Shown here in pieces: positions 20,379 to 28,773 of a stretch of DNA of 64,000 nt (position 1 is its first letter; the number at the start of each line of letters is the position of its first letter). The notes beneath the pieces are model-generated. The model did no database searches, was not told the origin of the DNA, and was given only the letters and a program-made list of their open reading frames with translations. The stretch spans positions 6,076,013 through 6,140,012 of the forward strand of contig BCJU01000001.1 in assembly GCA_001600355.1 (NCBI GenBank). Direction: 5' to 3'. Origin of the DNA: Meira nashicola (taxonomy: Eukaryota; Basidiomycota; Exobasidiomycetes; Exobasidiales; Brachybasidiaceae). Made by a program: the position numbers and the translations under genes.

Positions 20379-20648
20379 ATGAAGACAAACATCATTTTAT
20401 ACTTTGCTATGACATGTGCAATTTGCATTTTTATTAACACCATCAACGGTTCACCAACAGAATTAAAACGTGAAATTAAACGTGAAGAACAAGAACCACA
20501 ATTATACGATTTCGTTAAAAGAATTATTCCAGCAGTCGATCCTACACCAAAATGTGATACAACTACCACCTGCAAAAAACTTACCGATTGTCCACAACCA
20601 GCTTGTACAGCTTGCAACGACAAGGGCTATTGTGCTGGTCCAAAGTGA
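20379..20648 (+). CDS. Secreted Kex2-type precursor with knottin-like six-Cys end
   Basis: 89 aa: signal peptide MKTNIILYFAMTCAICIFIN, then a propeptide with KR in ELKRE, EIKRE and FVKRI, then a C-terminal domain with six Cys spaced C-x5-C-x5-C-x4-C-x2-C-x5-C (DCPQPACTACNDKGYC). Cleavage after the last KR would release a peptide of about 40 residues. The gene at 39826 has the same plan and a matching DCxxPCTxCNxGxC core. The spacing recalls inhibitor-knot miniproteins, but no specific knottin family is recognised. No intron is required; a GTGAG at the stop codon could allow a longer spliced form. Confidence 0.72.
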   Translation: MKTNIILYFAMTCAICIFINTINGSPTELKREIKREEQEPQLYDFVKRIIPAVDPTPKCDTTTTCKKLTDCPQPACTACNDKGYCAGPK

Positions 20649-20924
20649 GCGCAATTTACAGAATCATTTTCCTCTATCTATCTATCTTATCTTTTTGAAT
20701 GAGATAACATTTATAAACTTTAAACATTCTCTATTTGCTTGAAAGAATGACGCGACTTACATAATCCCTTATTTGCCCCGCTTTAGCCTTGACAAACACG
20801 GTTATATGCACGACCGGTTGTTGTATACATACATATAAGCCTTGTTTTGAAAGGCACATTTGTGCATACATCCAACACCAAATTAACACTTTTATGTGCA
20901 ATACCATATCAAAGCCTATCAAAG

Positions 20925-22796
20925 ATGTCACAACGAAGGGTAATAAATCAAAGAAATAATCAAGATACAACAAGTTTAACACAACAAGTGTTTGAATATG
21001 TTTCATATCCATTCACAGCATGTATTCCTTCTTCTTCTTCTTCTTCTTCTTCACGTCAAACAAATGATGAAGAACAAAGACAATCACTTTTAACTGATAC
21101 AACGTACGAAGATAGTGATGCAATTTCACTTCTTTCAAATATTGCAGATCGATCACGTAGAAGGAATAGAGCTTCACGTAGACGTGAAAGATGGAATAAA
21201 AGTGCTGCTGTTTTAGGTTGTGGATTATTTGGTAGACCAAAAGGACAAATTCAAGCAAGACAACAAACTACAGGAGATAATAATGAACCAATTCAAAGAC
21301 ATTCTAGATCTGCTAGTGTTGATAGTACAACAAGCACAGATGACGAAAGTGGAAGAGCGAATAGCTTTGCTGCTGCACAAGAAAGCGGAGATGAAGATGC
21401 CGGTATGATAGCTGATGAAGCGATTGCAGAACTAAGCGTTTCAAGAGACGAAGAAGGAGATAGACAACAAACAGAAGAAGCAGAAGCAGATAAGAAAAAG
21501 GAAGAAGAAGAAGAAGCCGCTGCTGCTGCTGCCGCCAAACGAAAAGAAGACCTTCAAAGACAAGCAGAAGAATCAGCCCGAATAGAAGCAGAAACTGCAG
21601 CTAAACAAAAAGCAGAAGAAGAAGCTTTAGCGGCAGAAGAAGAAGCTGCGATTGCAAAAGCAAAAAGAAGAGCGGAACGAAAAGCTATCAAACAAGGTTT
21701 ACTAGAAGCAAAATCTCATGGTGAAAGAAATACAAGACGAATGACAGAAGCTGAAGCTGAAGCAGCGGCCGGAGGATTCGATTTTGCTGAAGAGCCACAA
21801 ATTGATCATCTACAAGAAGCTGATTATGATGAGCAAAGGTATCATGCCAATCAAGAGGAGTATGGAATAGCACATGGTCAGGAGGATTACGGCTACGATG
21901 AATTCGAGCAACAGAATCAACCCGAAGTTGTCCACCACCACCACTACTATCATGAACCAGAACAAGAAGAATCTCAACAGCCTTACACTCTTTCTCAGCC
22001 TCCGATCACATACGTAACAGAACACGATGATGATAACAAACCCGAAGAGGCTATTGATGAAGATGAAGAGGACGCTGATATCGCTGGATTAGCATTCAGC
22101 AAGAATCGCAAAAAGCGTTTGGATCGTGGAGGAAGTTATGGTAGTAGAAGTAATGGAAGTGGATCGGGAAGTCGTCAAAGTGGCTCACAACCAGGCAGAT
22201 ATGATAGAGCTGGAGGAAGCAATGGCAGTGCAGGAAGGCGAGAATCTCATGATGCTGGCAGTAGCAATGGAGGTGGCAGTAGTGGTGGAAAATTTACTTA
22301 TCGAGATCGACCAAGACGACATGAAAGAACAGGATCACGTAGTGCAGGATCTGGAAATGGACGTGCTTTACGTGAAGGACCGGGTGGTAAAGTGATCACA
22401 AGTCCAACGATACTCGAATCCGATCAATCAAACGATCTTTCTTCTACAACCATTAATCAGCCTGATGATCGTGCGGATGCAGCTGCAGGGGGGTTTGATG
22501 ACTTTCTATCTCCTCCACCATCTTCTTCGATTAATACCACTTATACATCAGATTGGCGACAAGATTCGAACGATCAACCGATTCATGTTGGGGGTGGAGG
22601 GCAGAAAGCATCATTTTCTCCTAATTCGTCCACTTCAGGTAAAGCAGGTCGAAGTCGTGAATTGCCAAGAAAACAATTCAGTGGAACACAAAGTGGAATA
22701 GGTAGCTTAAATGCTCCAAGAAATCCAGCGGTAGGTAATATTTTTGGACAACGACAGGAGAATGATGACGAAGATGCACACTTGGAAGGTTTGTAA
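20925..22796 (+). CDS. Large low-complexity, charged coiled-coil protein of unknown function
   Basis: 623 aa from MSQRRVINQRNNQ. Not recognised. Visible parts are a basic segment with RSRRRNRASRRRERWNKSAA near residue 75 and GCGLFGRPKGQ just after it, an acidic/basic coiled coil of Glu, Ala, Lys and Arg (about 180-300), a His/Gln/Glu stretch with VHHHHYYHEPEQEES, a Ser/Gly-rich tract (about 405-480), and a disordered C-terminus with repeated AAGGFDD-like motifs. No signal peptide or membrane segment. The GCGLFGRPKGQ block is the only stretch that looks like a conserved motif. The frame opens earlier at 20847, but the inner Met is favoured. Confidence 0.72.
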   Translation: MSQRRVINQRNNQDTTSLTQQVFEYVSYPFTACIPSSSSSSSSRQTNDEEQRQSLLTDTTYEDSDAISLLSNIADRSRRRNRASRRRERWNKSAAVLGCGLFGRPKGQIQARQQTTGDNNEPIQRHSRSASVDSTTSTDDESGRANSFAAAQESGDEDAGMIADEAIAELSVSRDEEGDRQQTEEAEADKKKEEEEEAAAAAAAKRKEDLQRQAEESARIEAETAAKQKAEEEALAAEEEAAIAKAKRRAERKAIKQGLLEAKSHGERNTRRMTEAEAEAAAGGFDFAEEPQIDHLQEADYDEQRYHANQEEYGIAHGQEDYGYDEFEQQNQPEVVHHHHYYHEPEQEESQQPYTLSQPPITYVTEHDDDNKPEEAIDEDEEDADIAGLAFSKNRKKRLDRGGSYGSRSNGSGSGSRQSGSQPGRYDRAGGSNGSAGRRESHDAGSSNGGGSSGGKFTYRDRPRRHERTGSRSAGSGNGRALREGPGGKVITSPTILESDQSNDLSSTTINQPDDRADAAAGGFDDFLSPPPSSSINTTYTSDWRQDSNDQPIHVGGGGQKASFSPNSSTSGKAGRSRELPRKQFSGTQSGIGSLNAPRNPAVGNIFGQRQENDDEDAHLEGL

Positions 22797-23002
22797 TGAC
22801 AGATATGATTTAATGACTTATGAAATTCAGAGAAGACAATGGGTTTGTGAGCTGATGACATGGGATAAAATTGGGATAAAAAGACGTTAATAAAAGAGTG
22901 TGAGTTTACAGATCGTAACGATAGCATAATAATAGAGGAATGGAGTCTAGGATGAAGAAACATAATCGTCGATGAAATCTAGGAAAGAGGTTAGTGAAAC
23001 GA

Positions 23003-23737
23003 TCAAGAAGACAAGATGCTCAATGTATCACAATTCAAAGCTTGAACGTTGATGAGAGTACCGTCAGCGCCAGTGATATCGCAACTTTGATAACCATGGC
23101 AACCTTTGCTTAAAACGCACAAAGAATCACAATTGAGTGCTTGAAGATTCAACAAATTTCCCAAAGGTCCAAGTAAACGTTTCTTTGGTCCTGAAATATT
23201 ACAACCTTTATTACCAGGCGTAATCGTGATTGGACAACCATCACAAGATGTTTTGATCAATTGACCCCATTGATTATATTCGCAATCATGTGGTAAATCG
23301 GGAACTTTGTCTGGACATGGTGGTTTTGGTGTTGGACCTGGACCTGGCGTTGGATTTGGACTTGGTTCTGGGTTTGGGTTTGGGTTTGGACCTGGATTTG
23401 GTTCTGGACTTGGGTTAGGGTTGGGACTTGGGCTAGGTTTTGGATGTGGGTGAGGCTTTGGTGTAGGTGGCGTTGGTGGATTAGGTGGTGTAGGTGGTGT
23501 ATCGTAATCTGATCCACTATCATAATCACCATTATCAGGTTGAGAATAATCTGAATAATCAGAACCATCATCAGTTGTTGCAGAGTCGGTATAATCACTA
23601 CTTGTATCATCGGTTGAGCTAGTAGTGTCTTGTCTGCGTACCATCATCATCTTTTTTGACAAATGAAGATTTGGATGTGCCATTGTGGTCGTCATTGTGA
23701 CTACCAAGAAGGCTAAAAGAACTTTAATGAGTTGCAT
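23003..23737 (-). CDS. Secreted protein with two-repeat QALxC domain, Pro/Asn linker
   Basis: First member of a four-gene tandem cluster. 244 aa: signal peptide MQLIKVLLAFLVVTMTTTMA, a dibasic site at MMMVRRQ, an acidic Ser/Thr/Asp part, then a long Pro-x repeat linker (PNPNPEPSPNPTPGPGP). The C-terminal domain (about 150-244) has CEYNQWGQLI, GCPITITPGNKGC, then two copies of a leucine-rich unit: NLLNLQALNCDSLCVLS and TLINVQALNCDTLSILS. The same domain ends the three genes at 24626, 26093 and 27376. Function unknown; an extracellular or cell-wall role is inferred. Confidence 0.78.
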   Translation of the reverse strand: MQLIKVLLAFLVVTMTTTMAHPNLHLSKKMMMVRRQDTTSSTDDTSSDYTDSATTDDGSDYSDYSQPDNGDYDSGSDYDTPPTPPNPPTPPTPKPHPHPKPSPSPNPNPSPEPNPGPNPNPNPEPSPNPTPGPGPTPKPPCPDKVPDLPHDCEYNQWGQLIKTSCDGCPITITPGNKGCNISGPKKRLLGPLGNLLNLQALNCDSLCVLSKGCHGYQSCDITGADGTLINVQALNCDTLSILSS

Positions 23738-24625
23738 TTTGAACGAAAGTATATATTGAATGAGTGACGAAAATAAAATTGAAGAGGGGAGAAATGGTTT
23801 TGAAGGAATGGATAATCAATTCTATCGTCATATTTATACATTCGGCTCGATCTTTCCATTTATTTTGCTCAGCAGATATTTTTTAAAAGTATGGCACTTG
23901 ATCACTTCAAAGTTTAATCCAATGTTGCCATCTATAGAACTTTCCAGTCGTTCTTTTAACGGTTACACGAATATTTTTTCTTATAATAGCATCGTATCAC
24001 TGTAAAAGTATGACCAGAAAGAATCGGAACCGATCTTTTCAGAAAAAAAGAATTGTTTATATCGATTATATTCATTTTTGATGACTTGAGATGGTGTGCT
24101 TACATTCTTTTTCTAAGCGGAACCTTTTATTCATTCCGGAATTGCGGAAGTCTTTATCCACTCCGGAATACCGGAGAGAAAAGAATATACCAATTGAAAC
24201 ACTGAAATACAATTCATCAATTTCGGATAACAATTTTGAGTAAATTTCGTTTTCATAAATTACAAATACCGGGGCCACCCCTTTCCTTTTTTTTGTACGG
24301 AAAATTGAATCGAAGCAAATACGTACACCAATGCAAGATTGAAATCTGGCATTAGCTCTGTTGAAGTTAGAATATTATGCAGGGTCATTTTTTATTCATT
24401 TCACGCAAATACACAGAGGAGCGTTTAAATTGATTCAGAATTTATTACTCCTTAAGATAAGTATGCTGACAAATGTATACTTATTTGTGTATCTCACACA
24501 ATCAAACAAATGATCAAGATGAAAATATGGCTAAACGAATGTGATGATTAAGAAAGAATAAAAGTAAGAGAAATACATGAATAATAATAAAAAAAGAATA
24601 AGTCTAAAACATGTGAGACATTAGC
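23738..24625. other. Intergenic region within the QALxC cluster
   Basis: About 0.9 kb of AT-rich DNA. It contains a pair of short inverted repeats at 24134-24149 and 24161-24176 (listed separately). No convincing gene. Confidence 0.5.
24134..24176. repeat. Paired short inverted repeats with CCGGA cores
   Basis: TTCCGGAATTGCGGAA at 24134-24149 and CTCCGGAATACCGGAG at 24161-24176. Each folds on itself (arms of 5-6 nt) and the two share the core TCCGGAAT, with starts 27 nt apart. They could be a dimeric transcription-factor site. They lie about 400 nt upstream of the gene at 23737 and 450 nt downstream of the gene at 25228. Confidence 0.45.
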
Positions 24626-25228
24626 TTACTTCTTAGTTGCACTGCTCAATAAGTAGAGGTTATCGCAATCTAATGCTTGAACGTTGATGAATGAACCATC
24701 TGAAGATTGAACTGAACAATCATTTTGTGGTGGACATTCGCTAAGTAAGCAAAGTGTATCACAGTTAAGAAGGTCAAGGTTGAGTAATTGATTTGGTAAA
24801 CTGAAAAGACGTTTCTTATAATCACTGCCACCACCGCCGCCAGTTGAACAACTTGTTCCTTTACCCTTTTTTGGTGGTTGAACTTGAATTGGGCAACCAT
24901 GAGTTGAAGCTTGAGTAAGACAACCGTCACTGTTATAAGTGCAATCAACACTTGCGCTTGGGTCCCATTTTGGAGCTGGAGGTACGGCAGCAGCAGCAGC
25001 AGCATCACTTGCAGCAGCAGTTGCATCAGAAGCAGAAGGAGCTACAGCAGCAGTTGGATCAGTTGCAGCAGGTGCTGCACTTCCATCATCTCTACGATTT
25101 AATAAAGAACTTCTTTGACTGCCAATATCAGATCGACGAGCGATCTTGACACGATTGATATCATTCTTTGCATTGATTGCAATAACAAAAGAAGCTAAAA
25201 GCACGAATGAAGCAACGTTGAAACGCAT
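24626..25228 (-). CDS. Secreted protein with two-repeat QALxC domain, Ala-rich linker
   Basis: Second cluster member, 200 aa. Signal peptide MRFNVASFVLLASFVIAINA, dibasic site in VKIARRSD, then an Ala/Pro/Thr/Asp linker. The C-terminal domain reads CTYNSDGCLTQAST, GCPIQVQPPKKGKG, then LLNLDLLNCDTLCLLS and FINVQALDCDNLYLLS. The linker composition is unrelated to that of its neighbours while the C-terminal domain is plainly homologous. Intronless. A candidate TATAAAAA box lies at 25430-25423, 200 nt upstream, which implies a long leader or another promoter. Confidence 0.78.
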   Translation of the reverse strand: MRFNVASFVLLASFVIAINAKNDINRVKIARRSDIGSQRSSLLNRRDDGSAAPAATDPTAAVAPSASDATAAASDAAAAAAVPPAPKWDPSASVDCTYNSDGCLTQASTHGCPIQVQPPKKGKGTSCSTGGGGGSDYKKRLFSLPNQLLNLDLLNCDTLCLLSECPPQNDCSVQSSDGSFINVQALDCDNLYLLSSATKK

Positions 25229-26092
25229 TTTGACTGAACTTAAGAAGAGTAAGTGTTAGTACATATCGTATGTATAAAAGTATCTAACAAACACTCACAA
25301 GTTAAAAGATTGTGTTGTGTATAAAGAATGTGCGTGAGAATAAGGATAAGAATGTGAATATTTGAATAGAGATGGAGATCTTTTTGGGAAAAGTGGGCAT
25401 ATGAAAATTCATTTCACTCCTCTTTTTATACCTTTCAGTAAATATTTATTTTTCATAAGAAATGAATCTACGTTTGTATAGTATGTTTATGCAAAATTAC
25501 AGAGTACCATTCAAGTATCCTTCATCTGCCGGTGTTTGAAAAGTCGATCAAAATGACCTTTAAAGAACTTTCCGTGGTTGAAAAAAACTATCAAGTCAAT
25601 ATAAGCTACTTTGATGGAGACTTTCTTTAAAGAATCAGTATACGGAGGTAAGAAAGTTCGTTTTTGTTTACGTCATTTGCTCCTGTTTTGCTTATCATCG
25701 TTACTGTCCTGATCCTCAAACGACCGTAGGAGCCGTGATTCGGCGCCGATAAAAAATAGTTTAAATGGAAAATTGGAACGGAGAAAAAGTCTATTAGCCA
25801 AGCACTTAAAAAGGACTTTTCCGTTTATTTCTGCCGAAAAAAAAGAGAAAGAGTCATAATTCCAATCAATTTCTAAACTGTAAAATAATGTGGGTCATCG
25901 ATCGGAATAAATAAAACACACTCTTTTTTATTCGGATGAAAAGGAAGATAAATTAGGGGCAAAAAGAGTATATAAAAAGCTATGAAGAAAATCCAAGGAG
26001 AAAAAGTATAATTTCGGAATGTTAAAAAAAGAAAGAGACGGAGTCTAATGACCGAAGAAAATCGGCGAAAGAATAAAACAAGTTGTTCTCAT
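25229..26092. other. Intergenic region within the QALxC cluster
   Basis: About 0.86 kb, strongly AT-rich with many A/T homopolymers. No gene or RNA is seen. Confidence 0.5.
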
Positions 26093-26695
26093 TTATTCTT
26101 GTTTATAGTTGAGAATGCTCAAAGAGTCCAAAGTTGAACATTCTAAGGCTTGAACGCTAATTAAGCCACCGTTAGCACCTGGAACGTTACATGCTTGTGG
26201 TTGTGTTGAACCATCATCATTACCTGATAAAATACCAACGAGTGAACATTGTAAAATACTTGCACTAATTAATGCATCCGATCCGTTTAATAAACAACCT
26301 TGATTTCCTGGCATAATTTGTGAAGGACAACCGTCTTGCGTTACTGCAGTTAAATAACCACTTTGAGAATCATACATGCATGGCGCTTGTGGTTCAACTG
26401 TACCATTTCCTCCATTTCCTCCATTTCCTCCATTTCCTCCATTTCCTCCGTTTCCATTGCTTGGAGGTTGAGGGTGAGGATGTGGGTGCGGATGCGGATG
26501 CGGATGTCTATCAGCAGCGCGACGTAATGATCCGCGCGTTTCCAAATTCAAAATTTGTTGAGCAGAGTCCACTTCTGAATCAAGGTTGAGTGTATCGGTC
26601 AATGGTTGATTTAATAAATCAATACTTGCACATCTGACTACTTGAGAAGAAGCAACGATTGCCATTAAAGCGAAAGCGAATGTGTTGACACGCAT
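26093..26695 (-). CDS. Secreted protein with two-repeat QALxC domain, His-Pro and Asn-Gly linker
   Basis: Third cluster member, 200 aa. Signal peptide MRVNTFAFALMAIVASSQVV, dibasic site in GSLRRAAD, then an alternating His-Pro tract (about eight units) and five NGG repeats. The C-terminal domain has CMYDSQSGYLTAV, GCPSQIMPGNQGC, then a first repeat LISASILQCSLVGILS and a second LISVQALECSTLDSLS. A TATAAAAA box lies at 26784-26777. The His-Pro tract could bind metal, which is a guess. The repeat-coding DNA is likely to vary in length between strains. Confidence 0.78.
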   Translation of the reverse strand: MRVNTFAFALMAIVASSQVVRCASIDLLNQPLTDTLNLDSEVDSAQQILNLETRGSLRRAADRHPHPHPHPHPHPQPPSNGNGGNGGNGGNGGNGGNGTVEPQAPCMYDSQSGYLTAVTQDGCPSQIMPGNQGCLLNGSDALISASILQCSLVGILSGNDDGSTQPQACNVPGANGGLISVQALECSTLDSLSILNYKQE

Positions 26696-27375
26696 TTTGG
26701 AGAAGAATCGGAGAAAAAGGATAAGAAATGGGGAGTGATATGGTAAAGTGGGTTATAATTCGAAAAATATTGTCGGTTTTTATATTCCATTCTAAACACT
26801 CTCAACTTGTATAACAGTCAATTATTTGTTTTCAGATCGCTTATTTTGATGAGATGATATACGCCGAATATTCTTATTGAAGATGCACAGGTCTTTTATA
26901 ATATTCCATAAAGAATACTCATTATCGAGATATAAGGCACGGACTTCAAATCAACCAAACCCCTGCATACCAAGATCGATGTCGTGCCTGAGCCTCTTTT
27001 TCGAATATTCTATTAATATTCTCAAGATTAGAGGTCTTTGCGTTATTATAAACATTTTTAAAATGTCAAGCCCTTTTTGGCGTTTGACAGTTCAGATCGT
27101 CTTTGCATAAATTTATCTTTTAAAAAAACACAGACTCTAACATTTGTATTCAGCCAAGACAGGATCATGTTCTAAGAGAAAACCTATGAAGAGAACCACT
27201 CTAAGCACGATATCAAACATCAATCAGAAAAGATATAAGTGGAATGATCATAAATTGAGCAAAATAAAATATTTAAGGAAAGGGGTAAACTATATTGGAG
27301 AGGATTAAAAAGAATAAAATATTGAAAAAAGGGGCATATATGAAAAGATAAACTTTATCTACGGATATAAAATTC
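26696..27375. other. Intergenic region within the QALxC cluster
   Basis: About 0.68 kb, AT-rich. A 77-codon + strand frame at 26877 shows no domain or signal peptide. No gene is called. Confidence 0.5.
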
Positions 27376-28260
27376 TCAGGCCTTTTGATTAAAGATACCA
27401 GCGAGTCCACTTTGAGAGCAATCGAAAGCCAAGATGGTAATCAAAGATTGTGTGTTACTTGGTTTAACGGTGCAACTGCTTTGTTTTGTTTGTTTGTTTG
27501 AGATAATGTTAATATCACTGCAACTGACGATATTACCATTAATTTTTGATTTAGATACACCAACGTTACATTTTGAATAACCACGTCTAACTTGAGCAGG
27601 ACAACCGTTTGTCTTAACTTCAGTCAAAACTCCATTACTATGATAATTGCATGGTGCAGCACAATTAGGATTTGCAATCACAGGTACTGTTGGATGACCA
27701 CCAACGATATTGTTTGTCGTTGGTGCGTAATCGGTTGCACCATAAGATTCATTGTTGTTTACATCACTTCCGAAGTAGTTATTGTGAGAATTGGCGCCGG
27801 CATTGTTCACTTTGTTTGTTGCAGAGCTGCTTGTTTGTGGATTGTTTGAATTTTTGTTATTACCAACATTGTAAGAAGGGTTAGGACAACCGCCTGAACA
27901 ATCCTTACTACGTTTAAAGAAATCAGATCCATCATCAAAGTCTGAAGGGAAGTCAGAGTCAGAGTCACTTCCATCTTGAGTGTCTGGAAGGAAATCAGAA
28001 CCATCTTGAGAGTCAGAACCATCTTGAGAGTCTGATCCATCTTGAGTATCTGGAAGGAAATCAGATCCATTTTGAGCGTCTGTTGGGAGACCTGATCCAG
28101 ATTGTGTGTCTGGGAAGAAATCTCCTGCAACTTGCATTGGATTAGGGAAACCGGTAGGATTTTGAACAGAATTTGGGTTCAAATCAACCGCAGCTCCTAA
28201 AGCAGAAGAAGCGGTGATGGCCAAAAAGATGATTGCATAAAAGTTGGAACGCATTTTCAA
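27376..28260 (-). CDS. Secreted protein with two-repeat QALxC domain, QDGSD linker
   Basis: Fourth and most divergent member, 294 aa. Signal peptide MKMRSNFYAIIFLAITASSA, then acidic repeats of the DTQDGSD and SQDGSD type, an FKRSKD dibasic site, a Cys pair (DCSGGC) and an Asn-rich stretch. The C-terminal domain reads CNYHSNGVLTEVK, GCPAQVRRGYSKC, then NGNIVSCSDINIIS and SLITILAFDCSQSGLAG, in which both leucine-rich repeats are recognisable but decayed. A TATAAAT box lies at 28337-28331. It marks the edge of the secretome island; SUA5 follows. Confidence 0.74.
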   Translation of the reverse strand: MKMRSNFYAIIFLAITASSALGAAVDLNPNSVQNPTGFPNPMQVAGDFFPDTQSGSGLPTDAQNGSDFLPDTQDGSDSQDGSDSQDGSDFLPDTQDGSDSDSDFPSDFDDGSDFFKRSKDCSGGCPNPSYNVGNNKNSNNPQTSSSATNKVNNAGANSHNNYFGSDVNNNESYGATDYAPTTNNIVGGHPTVPVIANPNCAAPCNYHSNGVLTEVKTNGCPAQVRRGYSKCNVGVSKSKINGNIVSCSDINIISNKQTKQSSCTVKPSNTQSLITILAFDCSQSGLAGIFNQKA

Positions 28261-28773
28261 TTAAAGAAGTGTGTGAGGTGGAATTGTTGATGGGGAATAA
28301 GAAAAATCTAGAATCATAAAAAGTGATCCTATTTATATCTTTTCCTCCATCTTCTTGTATATAGCATTCGCTACTTCTACTCACTTTCCTTCAACAAGGA
28401 CGTAGCTGATCATTTGGCTTTAATTTTGTGCTCGCGCTTTTTTTCTCCCATTTACCATAACAGGTGGTTCAAGCTATGACCTCTAACGCGAAATATTGTC
28501 GTCCCTCCCTCTCGTTCAATCCCCTCAAAATCTTCTCGTAAGATCTAATAAAGCAGTCCGAGCATGCTAAAGTTCTGTCAGAAAATTCAACAAGGCGGCA
28601 CAAGCAACAGAAACCATTATAAAGAATATTTCCAGTCTGGGATTTGTTCACCCCTGCGCTTTGACCCGAGAAGATCTGGGTTGAAATATGCAATGTCGAT
28701 CATGGAAAATTCTTGAAATCTGTCGAGATTCATGTCATTCGCGCGGTCCTAATTAATACCGTAAATGCAGCAT
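28261..28773. other. Intergenic region between the secretome island and SUA5
   Basis: About 0.5 kb. A 74-codon minus frame at 28693-28469 has scattered Cys but no start context or signal peptide. No gene is called. Confidence 0.45.

Noticed and set aside
23330..23480. Tandem repeat resembling a satellite or CRISPR-like array
   Set aside because: It is coding DNA for the Pro-Asn linker of a secreted protein, with triplet periodicity and no spacers.
26396..26510. Microsatellite-like repeats
   Set aside because: In-frame Asn-Gly-Gly and His-Pro codons of the third QALxC gene.
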